This document shows positions 7,068 through 12,657 of a stretch of DNA of 12,657 nt, one piece after another. This DNA is from an uncultured Lachnospiraceae bacterium (GTDB lineage Bacteria; Bacillota_A; Clostridia; Lachnospirales; Lachnospiraceae). The notes beneath the pieces were generated by a model, which searched no databases, had not been told where the DNA came from, and saw nothing but the letters and a program-made list of their open reading frames with translations. The stretch is from positions 1 through 12,657 of the forward strand of contig CAJUMT010000091.1 of the NCBI GenBank assembly GCA_910587495.1. The letters run 5' to 3'. The position numbers and the translations under genes are program-made. Positions within the stretch are counted from its first letter, which is position 1. Each line of letters starts with the position of its first letter.

Positions 7068-7997
7068 ATGAATAAGAAAAAAATTGTCGTCGCTCTTGGA
7101 CATAAAGCGCTGGGAACCACGCTTCCCGAACAGCAGACAGCTGTCAAAGCCGCCGCCAAAGCCGTGGCGGATCTTGTGGAAGCCGACTGTCAGGTCGTCA
7201 TCTCTCACAGCAACGCGCCTCAGGTGGGCATGATTCATACCGCCATGAACGAATTTGGCAAACAGCACCCTGACTACACATTCGCGCCCATGTCCGTCTG
7301 CTCGGCCATGAGCCAGGGATATATCGGATACGATCTTCAAAATGCTATACGGGAAGAACTGCTTGGACGCGGCCTCTATCAACCTGTCACGACAATCCTG
7401 ACCCAGGTCATCGTCAATCCTTACGATGATTCTTTTTATAAACCGGTAAAAGTCATCGGGCGGGTAATGACAAAAGAAGAGGGGGAAGCGGAAGAAAAGA
7501 AAGGGAATTATGTGACGAAAACAGACGGCGGCTACCGCCGTATTGTCTCAGCGCCCAAGCCGGAAGACATAGTAGAGATCGATGCCATCCGCCTTCTGTC
7601 AGACGCAGGACAGGTCGTCATCGCATGCGGCGGCGGCGGAATCCCTGTATTAAAACAAGGTAAACGATTAAAAGGCGCCAGCGCCGTTATCGAAAAAGAT
7701 CTGGCCAGCGGCAAACTGGCGGAACTTTTGGACGCAGACATGCTCCTGCTTTTGACCGGAGAAGAGAAATTGTATCTAAACTACGGAAAAGAAAACTGCC
7801 AGCCTCTTAACACCATCAGCGTGGATACGGCACGCGCTTATATCGCGGAAGGACAATTTGACGAAACTTCCGTGCTTCCCAAAGTAGTTGCGGCAGTCTC
7901 TTTTGTGTCGGGCAAACCCGGACGGGTAACAGTAATCGCAGATCTTTATGACGCCAAAGAAGCGCTCCAGGAAAAAGCAGGAACGATTATCAAATAA
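7068..7997 (+). CDS. arcC: Carbamate kinase-family protein with altered substrate loops
   Basis: Amino-acid-kinase fold protein of 309 residues, the usual carbamate kinase length. The family reaction is reversible phosphate transfer between carbamoyl phosphate and ADP, giving ATP, in arginine or purine breakdown. Family features seen: P-Q-V-G-M-I (51-56), S-Q-G-Y-I-G-Y (82-88), A-P-K-P-E-D-I-V-E-I-D-A-I (162-174), C-G-G-G-G-I-P-V (187-194), the E-K-D segment with Lys210/Asp211, and L-P-K-V (270-273). Odd points: the canonical A-L-G-G-N-A is A-L-G-H-K-A (9-14), S-H-G-N-G-P is S-H-S-N-A-P (46-51), and the D-P-A-F region is N-P-Y-D-D-S-F (117-123). From memory, clostridial carbamate kinases with H in the first loop exist, so this may be a subfamily. 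No arginine deiminase or carbamoyltransferase gene is adjacent. It is transcribed alone and converges with yigZ, 8 nt away. Fold secure, substrate less so. Confidence 0.88.
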   Translation: MNKKKIVVALGHKALGTTLPEQQTAVKAAAKAVADLVEADCQVVISHSNAPQVGMIHTAMNEFGKQHPDYTFAPMSVCSAMSQGYIGYDLQNAIREELLGRGLYQPVTTILTQVIVNPYDDSFYKPVKVIGRVMTKEEGEAEEKKGNYVTKTDGGYRRIVSAPKPEDIVEIDAIRLLSDAGQVVIACGGGGIPVLKQGKRLKGASAVIEKDLASGKLAELLDADMLLLLTGEEKLYLNYGKENCQPLNTISVDTARAYIAEGQFDETSVLPKVVAAVSFVSGKPGRVTVIADLYDAKEALQEKAGTIIK

Positions 7998-8005
7998 TAT
8001 TTCCG

Positions 8006-8656
8006 TCAAAAACAAAGATACTGCCCATCCATGACAGCGTAATACAAACTGTCCGTTTCATCTACCGCCGCCTGACCGGCTGTGGCTTCGGTCACCGCTT
8101 TTATGATCTCCGGCACCCGGGCGGCGGGAACGAGAACGGTAAACTTAACCTGATCCGTATACTCGGCATCTGTTATGGGAATTTCCTTTGAACCAAACAG
8201 ATACTGCAGCTTTCCGATTCCGTTATAATCCGTCCCGACTGTCAGACGCGTCCCCCAGTATTTTGTGATCATACGACTGTTTTTCAAACCTTCCTGAACC
8301 GCCGCGGAGTAAGCGCGCACCAGGCCGCCTGTTCCAAGGAGTGTGCCGCCGAAATATCGGGTAACTACAACTGCCGTATTGGTAAGGCCTGCTTTTGATA
8401 ATACGTCCAGCATAGGACGGCCTGCCGTCTGGGAAGGCTCGCCGTCATCACTGCAGCGCATGGTTTCCTGACGCTCTCCTAAAATAAAAGCGGAACAGTT
8501 GTGCCTGGCGTCCCAGTATTTTTTTCTCATTTCTTCGATAAAAACCAGAGCTTCATCCTCCGTCTCCACCGGACGGATCGTTGCGATAAATCTGGATTTT
8601 TTCTCTGTAATCTCACCGACACCGCCTTCGTAGACGGTCTTATATTGTTCTACCAT
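8006..8656 (-). CDS. yigZ: YigZ/IMPACT family protein
   Basis: 216-residue cytoplasmic protein of the YigZ (IMPACT, UPF0029) family; B. subtilis YvyE is a relative. The biochemical role in bacteria is not settled; eukaryotic IMPACT acts in translational stress control. The N-terminal domain carries the family signatures S-D-D-G-E-P-S (69-75) followed by T-A-G-R-P-M-L (77-83), and V-T-R-Y-F-G-G-T (98-105) followed by L-G-T-G-G-L-V-R-A-Y (107-116). The C-terminal ~75 residues fit the family's small alpha/beta domain. The SD is AGGAG (8664-8668), 7 nt before the ATG, and lies inside a repeated leader shared with murE. Upstream is a 131-nt spacer with a large hairpin; I see no convincing promoter there, so it may be read through from gltX and the helicase. 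Confidence 0.93.
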   Translation of the reverse strand: MVEQYKTVYEGGVGEITEKKSRFIATIRPVETEDEALVFIEEMRKKYWDARHNCSAFILGERQETMRCSDDGEPSQTAGRPMLDVLSKAGLTNTAVVVTRYFGGTLLGTGGLVRAYSAAVQEGLKNSRMITKYWGTRLTVGTDYNGIGKLQYLFGSKEIPITDAEYTDQVKFTVLVPAARVPEIIKAVTEATAGQAAVDETDSLYYAVMDGQYLCF

Positions 8657-8663
8657 AGTACCT

Positions 8664-8698
8664 CTCCTATTTTAAGTTCCGCAACTTCACTTCCAATG
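8664..8698 (-). repeat. Leader repeat, copy 2 (yigZ leader, includes the SD)
   Basis: This is 30/35 identical to 6896-6930 in front of murE. It contains the 5-bp palindrome arms AAGTT and AACTT around CCGC (plus strand). Unlike the murE copy it has no promoter hexamers next to it. Its far end overlaps the outer base pairs of the long hairpin at 8694-8760. Confidence 0.75.
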
Positions 8699-8760
8699 CC
8701 CCCGTACTGAGAGGATTTCCGTTCGCCAAAAGATGCGTCCGTAAATCCTCTCGGGCATTG
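8694..8760 (-). ncRNA. Long interrupted hairpin of unknown function between helicase and yigZ
   Basis: The left arm is CAATGCCC (8694-8701) plus GAGAGGATTT (8709-8718); the right arm is AAATCCTCTC (8743-8752) plus GGGCATTG (8753-8760). All 18 pairs are perfect, with a 7-nt bulge (8702-8708) on one side and a 24-nt loop (8719-8742). No run of U follows on either strand, so it does not look like a standard terminator. It could be an RNA processing or stability element in a gltX-helicase-yigZ message, a structured leader of yigZ, or a small non-coding mobile palindrome. The type assigned here is tentative. Confidence 0.5.
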
Positions 8761-8779
8761 TCCGTTTCGTTGCTGTTTC

Positions 8780-8788
8780 AAGTTCCGC
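8780..8788 (-). repeat. Partial third copy of the leader repeat core at the helicase stop codon
   Basis: AAGTTCCGC on the plus strand recurs here in the same orientation as at 6906-6914 and 8674-8682, ending in the first base of the helicase stop codon complement. With the copy at 8674 it flanks the long hairpin as direct repeats 106 bp apart. At 9 nt the match alone is weak; the placement is what makes it notable. Confidence 0.35.
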
Positions 8789-10617
8789 TACAACTGCAGT
8801 TCTTGTAAAAACCGGGAAGGTTCCAGTTCGTGGCTGAATTGTTTCTTCGCGAAGCAGATGGTCAGTTCTTCTTTGGCGCGGGTCATGGCCACATAGAACA
8901 TACGCCGCTCCTCTTCCAGATCCGCGTCCAAGACCGCTTTCTTATATGGAATGATCCCTTCCGCCGCATCTAAAATAAATACTTGTTTATATTCCAGCCC
9001 TTTGCTGCTGTGCATGGTCGTAAGCTGCACGCTGTCTTGTACCTCTCGCTGTTTTCGGCGCATTTGTTCCATCTCTTCTTTGTACTTTTCTATGTAGTCA
9101 AACCATTCTTCATAAGTCTTAAAAGGCTTCGCGCTCTCCTGCAGTTCATTGGCCATATCAAGCAGTTCACTCTCCTCCATCCTGCGAAATCTGGCGTATT
9201 CTCTCAGATAATCATCATAGCCTACTACATTCCGTATATAACTGACAGCCGCGAATGGTCCCATTCTGCCCAACATCTTCAGATCATACTGCAGCCTTTC
9301 CACCTTATCGCATACATACTCCTTATCTTCATAATACATAAGGATATGTTCCCAGGATATGATCTCTTCGTCCAAGCACTCCCGGTTCATATACCGTTTC
9401 GGACGGTTTAAAATTGGCAAAAGGTCTTTTCGTAAGCCGGATCCTTTCGCCAGGCGAATATAACAGAACAGATCCCTAGCAATCCAGTGTTCATACAGAT
9501 TGGGCAGGACGTCCTTTACCTGAAAAGGAATATTATATTCCATCAGCTTCTGAATCAGCATACGGGGCTGGGTGTTAGTTCTGTAAATGACGGCAGTATC
9601 CGACCAGTTTCCCCCCTGCTTTCTGTATCTGTCCAGTTCTTTTAAAATATATAAGCACTCTTGCTGCTGATCCTGAAAGGCAGGCGTCCTGACCGGTTTT
9701 CCTTCCTCCCTGCAGGCGCGGATCTCCTTTTCAAAACGCACCTGATTCTTTTGTATGACCTTTCCGGCAGCCTCCACGATCCGGACAGTGGAGCGAAAAT
9801 TTTCGTTTAACACTACTTTTTTGCAGGAAGGATAGTCTTTGGGAAAATTCAGCATGATCTCCGGCTTTGCACCCCGGAAACGATAGATGGATTGATCGTC
9901 GTCTCCTACGATAAACAGATTATTTTCCGGCGCTGCCAGGAGTTTCAAGATATCGTACTGGATCTGGTTGATATCCTGGAACTCGTCCACCAGAATATAT
10001 TGATATTTTTTCTGCCACGCGGACAAAATATCCGGACGCTTGGACAGAAGCTCCAAAGTATAGACCAGCATATCGTCAAAGTCCAGCTGACGGGCTTTAC
10101 GTTTCTTTTCTTCATATTCCCAGCAGATATTCTGAAACTGCTCCTTTGAACAGTTTTTGGGAAAATAATGCTCCAGAGAAATCCGCTCGTTTTTTATAAG
10201 GCTGATTTCAGCAGAAACAGCAGCTAAAAATTCATTCTCGTCTTCCGGCTCCAAATGCTGACGGGCAACGGCTTCCTTTATATACTGGCGTCCCGTCTCC
10301 TCCCGCAGAATATTTGACGCGGTATACCCATAGGCAAGTTTTAAAATTCCGAAAAAAACGCCGTGAAAGGTTCCGAAAGACACTGCTGTCCCTGCCCCTT
10401 CCATAAGATGTAAGAAGCGCTCTTTCATCTCCACGGCGGCCGCCTTGGTGAAAGTAATCACCAGGATTGAAGACGGGGAAATCTTGCAGTCCTGCACCAG
10501 ATATTGTACTCTTCTTGTTACTACGGTAGTCTTGCCCGAACCCGGGCCTGCGAGAACCATCAGCGGCCCGTCCTTATGACAGACCGCCATGCTCTGTGAT
10601 TTTGTATAAGAACTCAT
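8788..10617 (-). CDS. UvrD/PcrA/Rep-like superfamily 1 DNA helicase, short form
   Basis: ATP-dependent 3'-5' DNA helicase family acting in repair and in clearing replication or recombination intermediates. Motifs in order: Q-like T-K-S-Q-S-M-A (5-11), Walker A G-P-G-S-G-K-T-T (24-31), T-F-T-K-A-A-A-V-E-M (55-64), motif II D-E-F-Q-D (211-215), motif III G-D-D-D-Q-S-I-Y-R-F-R-G-A (238-250), N-E-N-F-R-S (271-276), motif V around T-M-H-S-S-K-G-L-E (534-542) and motif VI Y-V-A-M-T-R-A-K-E (575-583). At 609 residues it stops soon after motif VI and lacks the roughly 100-residue tail of PcrA/UvrD (720-740), which carries the RNA-polymerase-binding Tudor domain. It may therefore be a paralogue of a full-length PcrA elsewhere. 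The ATG lies 3 nt after the gltX stop with no clear SD, so coupled translation is likely. Confidence 0.93.
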   Translation of the reverse strand: MSSYTKSQSMAVCHKDGPLMVLAGPGSGKTTVVTRRVQYLVQDCKISPSSILVITFTKAAAVEMKERFLHLMEGAGTAVSFGTFHGVFFGILKLAYGYTASNILREETGRQYIKEAVARQHLEPEDENEFLAAVSAEISLIKNERISLEHYFPKNCSKEQFQNICWEYEEKKRKARQLDFDDMLVYTLELLSKRPDILSAWQKKYQYILVDEFQDINQIQYDILKLLAAPENNLFIVGDDDQSIYRFRGAKPEIMLNFPKDYPSCKKVVLNENFRSTVRIVEAAGKVIQKNQVRFEKEIRACREEGKPVRTPAFQDQQQECLYILKELDRYRKQGGNWSDTAVIYRTNTQPRMLIQKLMEYNIPFQVKDVLPNLYEHWIARDLFCYIRLAKGSGLRKDLLPILNRPKRYMNRECLDEEIISWEHILMYYEDKEYVCDKVERLQYDLKMLGRMGPFAAVSYIRNVVGYDDYLREYARFRRMEESELLDMANELQESAKPFKTYEEWFDYIEKYKEEMEQMRRKQREVQDSVQLTTMHSSKGLEYKQVFILDAAEGIIPYKKAVLDADLEEERRMFYVAMTRAKEELTICFAKKQFSHELEPSRFLQELQL

Positions 10618-10620
10618 AGA

Positions 10621-12069
10621 TCAGCTTAACTTTTCAATGGCTTTTTTGATGCGGGCAATGGATTCTTCTTTCCCAATAATTTCCAGGATTTCCGTAGCTC
10701 CGCAAGGTGTCATCTGTTTTCCGGAAGCGGCTGTGCGGATGGGCCACATCACATACCCGTTTTTGTAGCCCTTTTCTGCCACATAGGCGCTCAGCATCCC
10801 ATATAGGGCGTCATTGCTGTAATCCTCCTGGGTCTCCAAAAGAGGCAGCACTTCTTTTAAAACCGTCAAAGACGTCTCCGCATTCGTCTTCATTTTTTTG
10901 TGCGTATACATGGATACGTCGTATTCCGGCACGTCCTCAAAGAAATCAATCAATTCCCTGATATCCGGAAAGATTTCGATCCGGGTCTTTACCATCTGTG
11001 CGATCTTGCGGAAATCATACTCTTTTGTAATGACTTCTTTCATGATCGGAAGCGCTTTTTCATAAAACGCATCAAAATCCATCGCTTTGATATATTCGCC
11101 GTTCATCCACTTTAATTTTCCATAGTCAAAGACGGCCGGAGATTTGCTCATATGACGGTAATCAAATTTTTCCACCAGTTCTTCAAGAGAAACAATCTCC
11201 TGGTTGTCCTCCGGAGACCAACCAAGCAGCGCCACAAAGTTTACAACTGCTTCAGTCAAAAACCCCTGATCAATCAGGTCTTCATAGGAAGAATGCCCGC
11301 ACCGCTTGCTGAGCTTTTTATGATTTTCGTCGGTGATCAAAGGGCAATGCACATAGACCGGCACTTCCCAGCCAAATGCCTCATACAACCGGTTATATTT
11401 GGGTGAGGAAGAAAGATATTCATTTCCGCGTACCACATGGGTAATACCCATCAGATGATCGTCTACCACATTGGCAAAGTTATAAGTAGGATATCCGTCG
11501 GATTTAATCAGGATCATATCGTCCAGTTCTGCGTTGTCTACAGTGATATCTCCATAGATTGCGTCATGGAACGTGGTTGTTCCGGTCTGGGGATTGTTCT
11601 GGCGGATCACATAGGGCGCGCCCGATGCCAGCTTTTCCTCTACCTCTTCTTTAGACAGACGCAGGCAATGCTTGTCATAAATACTGATCTCCTTACCTGC
11701 CACTTCCTGCTTTAAGCTCTCTAAACGCTCTTTGTCACAAAAACAATAATAAGCCTCTCCTTTTTCAATCAGCTTTTTAGCATATTCCAGATAGATACCG
11801 GAAGCCTGGCGTTCGCTCTGTACATAGGGTCCCACTCCGCCATTCTTATCCGGGCCTTCGTCATGGATCAGACCTGTCTTCTGAAGCGTGCGGTAAATAA
11901 TATCCACCGCTCCCTCCACTAAGCGTTCCTGATCCGTATCTTCTATGCGGAGCAGAAAATCTCCGCCCTCATGCTTTGCGATCAAATATGCATACAGTGC
12001 CGTGCGAAGATTCCCCACATGCATCCGCCCGGTAGGACTAGGCGCAAATCTTGTCCGTACTTTTTTCAT
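10621..12069 (-). CDS. gltX: Glutamyl-tRNA synthetase
   Basis: Class I aminoacyl-tRNA synthetase that charges tRNA(Glu), and in organisms without GlnRS also tRNA(Gln) for later amidation. It has 482 residues from the ATG at 12067-12069, which follows AGGAGG by 5 nt. Seen: the HIGH-type signature P-S-P-T-G-R-M-H-V-G-N (10-20), R-I-E-D-T-D (41-46), a Cys pair Cys109/Cys111 and Cys135 in the region of the zinc-binding insert, and the KMSKS-type loop K-L-S-K-R (252-256). The C-terminal anticodon-binding part includes a conserved S-G-K-Q-M-T-P-C-G-A-T-E-I (449-461). It starts a leftward unit with the helicase gene, 3 nt apart. Starts further upstream would overlap the promoter. The leader is about 50 nt, too short for a T-box. 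Confidence 0.97.
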   Translation of the reverse strand: MKKVRTRFAPSPTGRMHVGNLRTALYAYLIAKHEGGDFLLRIEDTDQERLVEGAVDIIYRTLQKTGLIHDEGPDKNGGVGPYVQSERQASGIYLEYAKKLIEKGEAYYCFCDKERLESLKQEVAGKEISIYDKHCLRLSKEEVEEKLASGAPYVIRQNNPQTGTTTFHDAIYGDITVDNAELDDMILIKSDGYPTYNFANVVDDHLMGITHVVRGNEYLSSSPKYNRLYEAFGWEVPVYVHCPLITDENHKKLSKRCGHSSYEDLIDQGFLTEAVVNFVALLGWSPEDNQEIVSLEELVEKFDYRHMSKSPAVFDYGKLKWMNGEYIKAMDFDAFYEKALPIMKEVITKEYDFRKIAQMVKTRIEIFPDIRELIDFFEDVPEYDVSMYTHKKMKTNAETSLTVLKEVLPLLETQEDYSNDALYGMLSAYVAEKGYKNGYVMWPIRTAASGKQMTPCGATEILEIIGKEESIARIKKAIEKLS

Positions 12070-12126
12070 AATGTCCTCCTTAATGTCTACTTTAACCATA
12101 TGAAACTTCCAAATTGCGACACCCCG

Positions 12127-12155
12127 ATTATATACGATTATGTATGCTTTTACAA
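12127..12155 (-). promoter_or_regulatory. gltX promoter (sigma-A type)
   Basis: Minus-strand TTGTAA (12150-12155) and a perfect TATAAT (12127-12132) are 17 bp apart. A start near 12120 gives a leader of about 50 nt before the gltX ATG. It lies back to back with the rightward promoter at 12178-12206. Confidence 0.75.
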
Positions 12156-12177
12156 GCAACAATTTAAAGTGAACTTC

Positions 12178-12206
12178 TTGTATTATGGGTGAAAATCAGT
12201 TATAAT
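12178..12206 (+). promoter_or_regulatory. Promoter for the small secreted-protein gene
   Basis: Plus-strand TTGTAT (12178-12183, three of six consensus bases) and a perfect TATAAT (12201-12206) are 17 bp apart. The start is expected near 12213, leaving about 24 nt before the ATG at 12237. It may also serve rimO if transcription passes the hairpin at 12492-12518. Confidence 0.6.
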
Positions 12207-12236
12207 TTCTCTGATAAATACAGCAGGAGGCGTTTT

Positions 12237-12485
12237 ATGAAGAGGAGATGCAGGTTAAAACATGCTTTTGCAGGAAAAAGCCTGGCAATCATCCTCGCGG
12301 CTGTGCTGGCAATACCTGTTCCCGGGTTGGAGCGGGCATCTGTGGCATATGCCGCGGAGATGGCGGAAGCAACAACAGAAACAGAAGGAGAGACGGCAGC
12401 GGAAGTAAGTGAAGAAAAAGGAACAGAAGAAGTGACAGAAACAAATACAGAAGCAACAGCGGAGGGGCAGCCTGAAGACTGTTGA
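12237..12485 (+). CDS. Small secreted acidic Glu/Thr-rich protein, possibly the stub of a surface protein
   Basis: No family recognised. 82 residues with an AGGAGG SD 6 nt before the ATG and a promoter upstream. Residues 1-39 look like a Sec signal peptide: basic start M-K-R-R-C-R-L-K-H, hydrophobic core around 15-28, and likely cleavage after A-Y-A (37-39). The predicted 43-residue mature part is low-complexity, with 14 Glu, 1 Asp and a single Lys, rich in Thr and Ala with T-E pairs, and no folded domain; its last residue is Cys. Such stretches usually form the linker just after the signal peptide of large clostridial surface proteins. It is either a true small secreted peptide or the 5' remnant of a longer gene ended at the TGA 12483-12485. 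The next gene, rimO, begins 75 nt further on. Starts before 12237 would overlap the promoter and lack an SD. Confidence 0.65.
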   Translation: MKRRCRLKHAFAGKSLAIILAAVLAIPVPGLERASVAYAAEMAEATTETEGETAAEVSEEKGTEEVTETNTEATAEGQPEDC

Positions 12486-12491
12486 GGCTTC

Positions 12492-12527
12492 ATGTGCCCG
12501 TATGATTTGCGGGCATATTCTTTTCTT
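12492..12527 (+). terminator. Hairpin with T-rich tail between the small gene and rimO
   Basis: ATGTGCCCG (12492-12500) pairs with CGGGCATAT (12510-12518) over 9 bp including one G-U pair, with a 9-nt loop. The following T-rich tail (12519-12527) is broken by two C bases, so termination may be partial. It would end the small-gene transcript or attenuate transcription into rimO. Confidence 0.55.
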
Positions 12528-12560
12528 GGATGAAAAGCAGGAGGAAGGGCAATAGAAGGA

Positions 12561-12657
12561 ATGAAAATATTATTGGTATCCTTGGGATGTGACAAGAACC
12601 TGGTGGATTCGGAGGTGATGCTGGGACTTCTGGCGAAGGAGGGGTATACTTTTACCG
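12561..12657 (+). CDS. rimO: Ribosomal protein S12 methylthiotransferase RimO, N-terminus only
   Basis: Radical-SAM enzyme that adds a methylthio group to the conserved aspartate of ribosomal protein S12. Only 32 codons are visible before the window ends, but they carry the RimO N-terminal signature S-L-G-C-D-K-N-L-V-D-S-E (7-18); Cys10 would be the first ligand of the N-terminal (UPF0004) iron-sulfur cluster. The ATG at 12561 is the first standard start after an in-frame TGA at 12531-12533. SD spacing is unusual: AGGAGG (12539-12544) is 16 nt from the ATG, while the nearer AGAAGG (12554-12559) is only 1 nt away. A rare ATA start at 12552-12554 would sit 7 nt from AGGAGG and add three residues. 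Context: it lies downstream of the small secreted-protein gene and a hairpin. Confidence 0.9.
   Translation, partial: MKILLVSLGCDKNLVDSEVMLGLLAKEGYTFT

Noticed and set aside
8670..8700. Possible yigZ promoter TTGGAA-N16-TAAAAT on the minus strand
   Set aside because: Transcription would begin inside or after the SD, leaving yigZ without a usable ribosome-binding site.
8694..8760. Calling the long hairpin an intrinsic terminator of the helicase transcript
   Set aside because: No T-rich tail follows the stem on either strand, and the loop and bulge are atypically large.
6896..8790. CRISPR-like array from the recurring AAGTTCCGC repeats
   Set aside because: Only two good copies, separated by about 1.8 kb including a whole gene; no regular spacers and no cas genes.
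12070..12126. T-box riboswitch upstream of gltX
   Set aside because: The leader from the predicted start is only about 50 nt and has no specifier stem or antiterminator.
12070..12162. Longer GltX start at 12162
   Set aside because: It would start upstream of the TATAAT at 12127-12132 and precede the recognisable GltX N-terminus; the ATG at 12069 has an AGGAGG SD.
12189..12236. Longer start at 12189 for the small secreted protein
   Set aside because: It overlaps the -10 box, lacks an SD and would bury the signal peptide behind 16 extra residues.
12200..12595. 131-residue leftward reading frame opposite the small gene
   Set aside because: Ser/Ala/Val-rich content mirrors the Glu/Thr-rich frame on the other strand; no SD and it crosses the divergent promoters and hairpin.

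Overview
The window looks like ordinary chromosomal DNA of a low-to-mid GC, Gram-positive clostridial bacterium, most likely a gut Lachnospiraceae-type organism. This is inferred from the gene order priA-def-fmt-yugP-rsmB, the Shine-Dalgarno (SD) sequences close to AGGAGG, the sigma-A-like promoters, the meso-DAP signature in MurE and the style of the proteins. No tRNA, rRNA, CRISPR array, insertion sequence or phage gene is visible. No stretch over 300 bases lacks a gene.

Layout. Positions 1-6887 hold a tight leftward operon, transcribed murE, priA, def, fmt, yugP, rsmB; rsmB runs off the left edge. It combines peptidoglycan precursor synthesis (MurE), replication restart (PriA), the N-formyl-methionine cycle (Fmt adds the formyl group, Def removes it), a membrane zinc peptidase (YugP) and 16S rRNA m5C methylation (RsmB). 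A 180-bp divergent control region (6888-7067) separates murE from a rightward carbamate-kinase-family gene (7068-7997). That gene converges on a leftward gltX - UvrD-like helicase - yigZ cluster (12069 down to 8006). A second divergent region (12070-12236) lies between gltX and a small rightward gene for a secreted acidic peptide. The start of rimO (ribosomal protein S12 methylthiotransferase) follows at the right edge.

The genes are mostly known families. The unexpected material is between them. The murE and arcC promoters appear to share one palindromic -35 hexamer, TTGCAA, with exactly 17-bp spacers on both sides, so the two polymerases should compete. A 35-nt leader segment that includes the SD is repeated in front of murE and yigZ (30/35 identical), with weaker copies before def and at the helicase stop codon. 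Nested inverted repeats sit on the murE start region. An 18-bp-stem hairpin of unknown role lies between the helicase and yigZ. Other oddities are altered active-site loops in the carbamate kinase, a non-canonical Y-A-H motif in MurE, an 82-residue signal-peptide protein with a bare Glu/Thr-rich tail ending in Cys, and unusual SD spacing before rimO. I did not find a clear new multi-gene system; the regulatory repeats are the best candidates for something undescribed.
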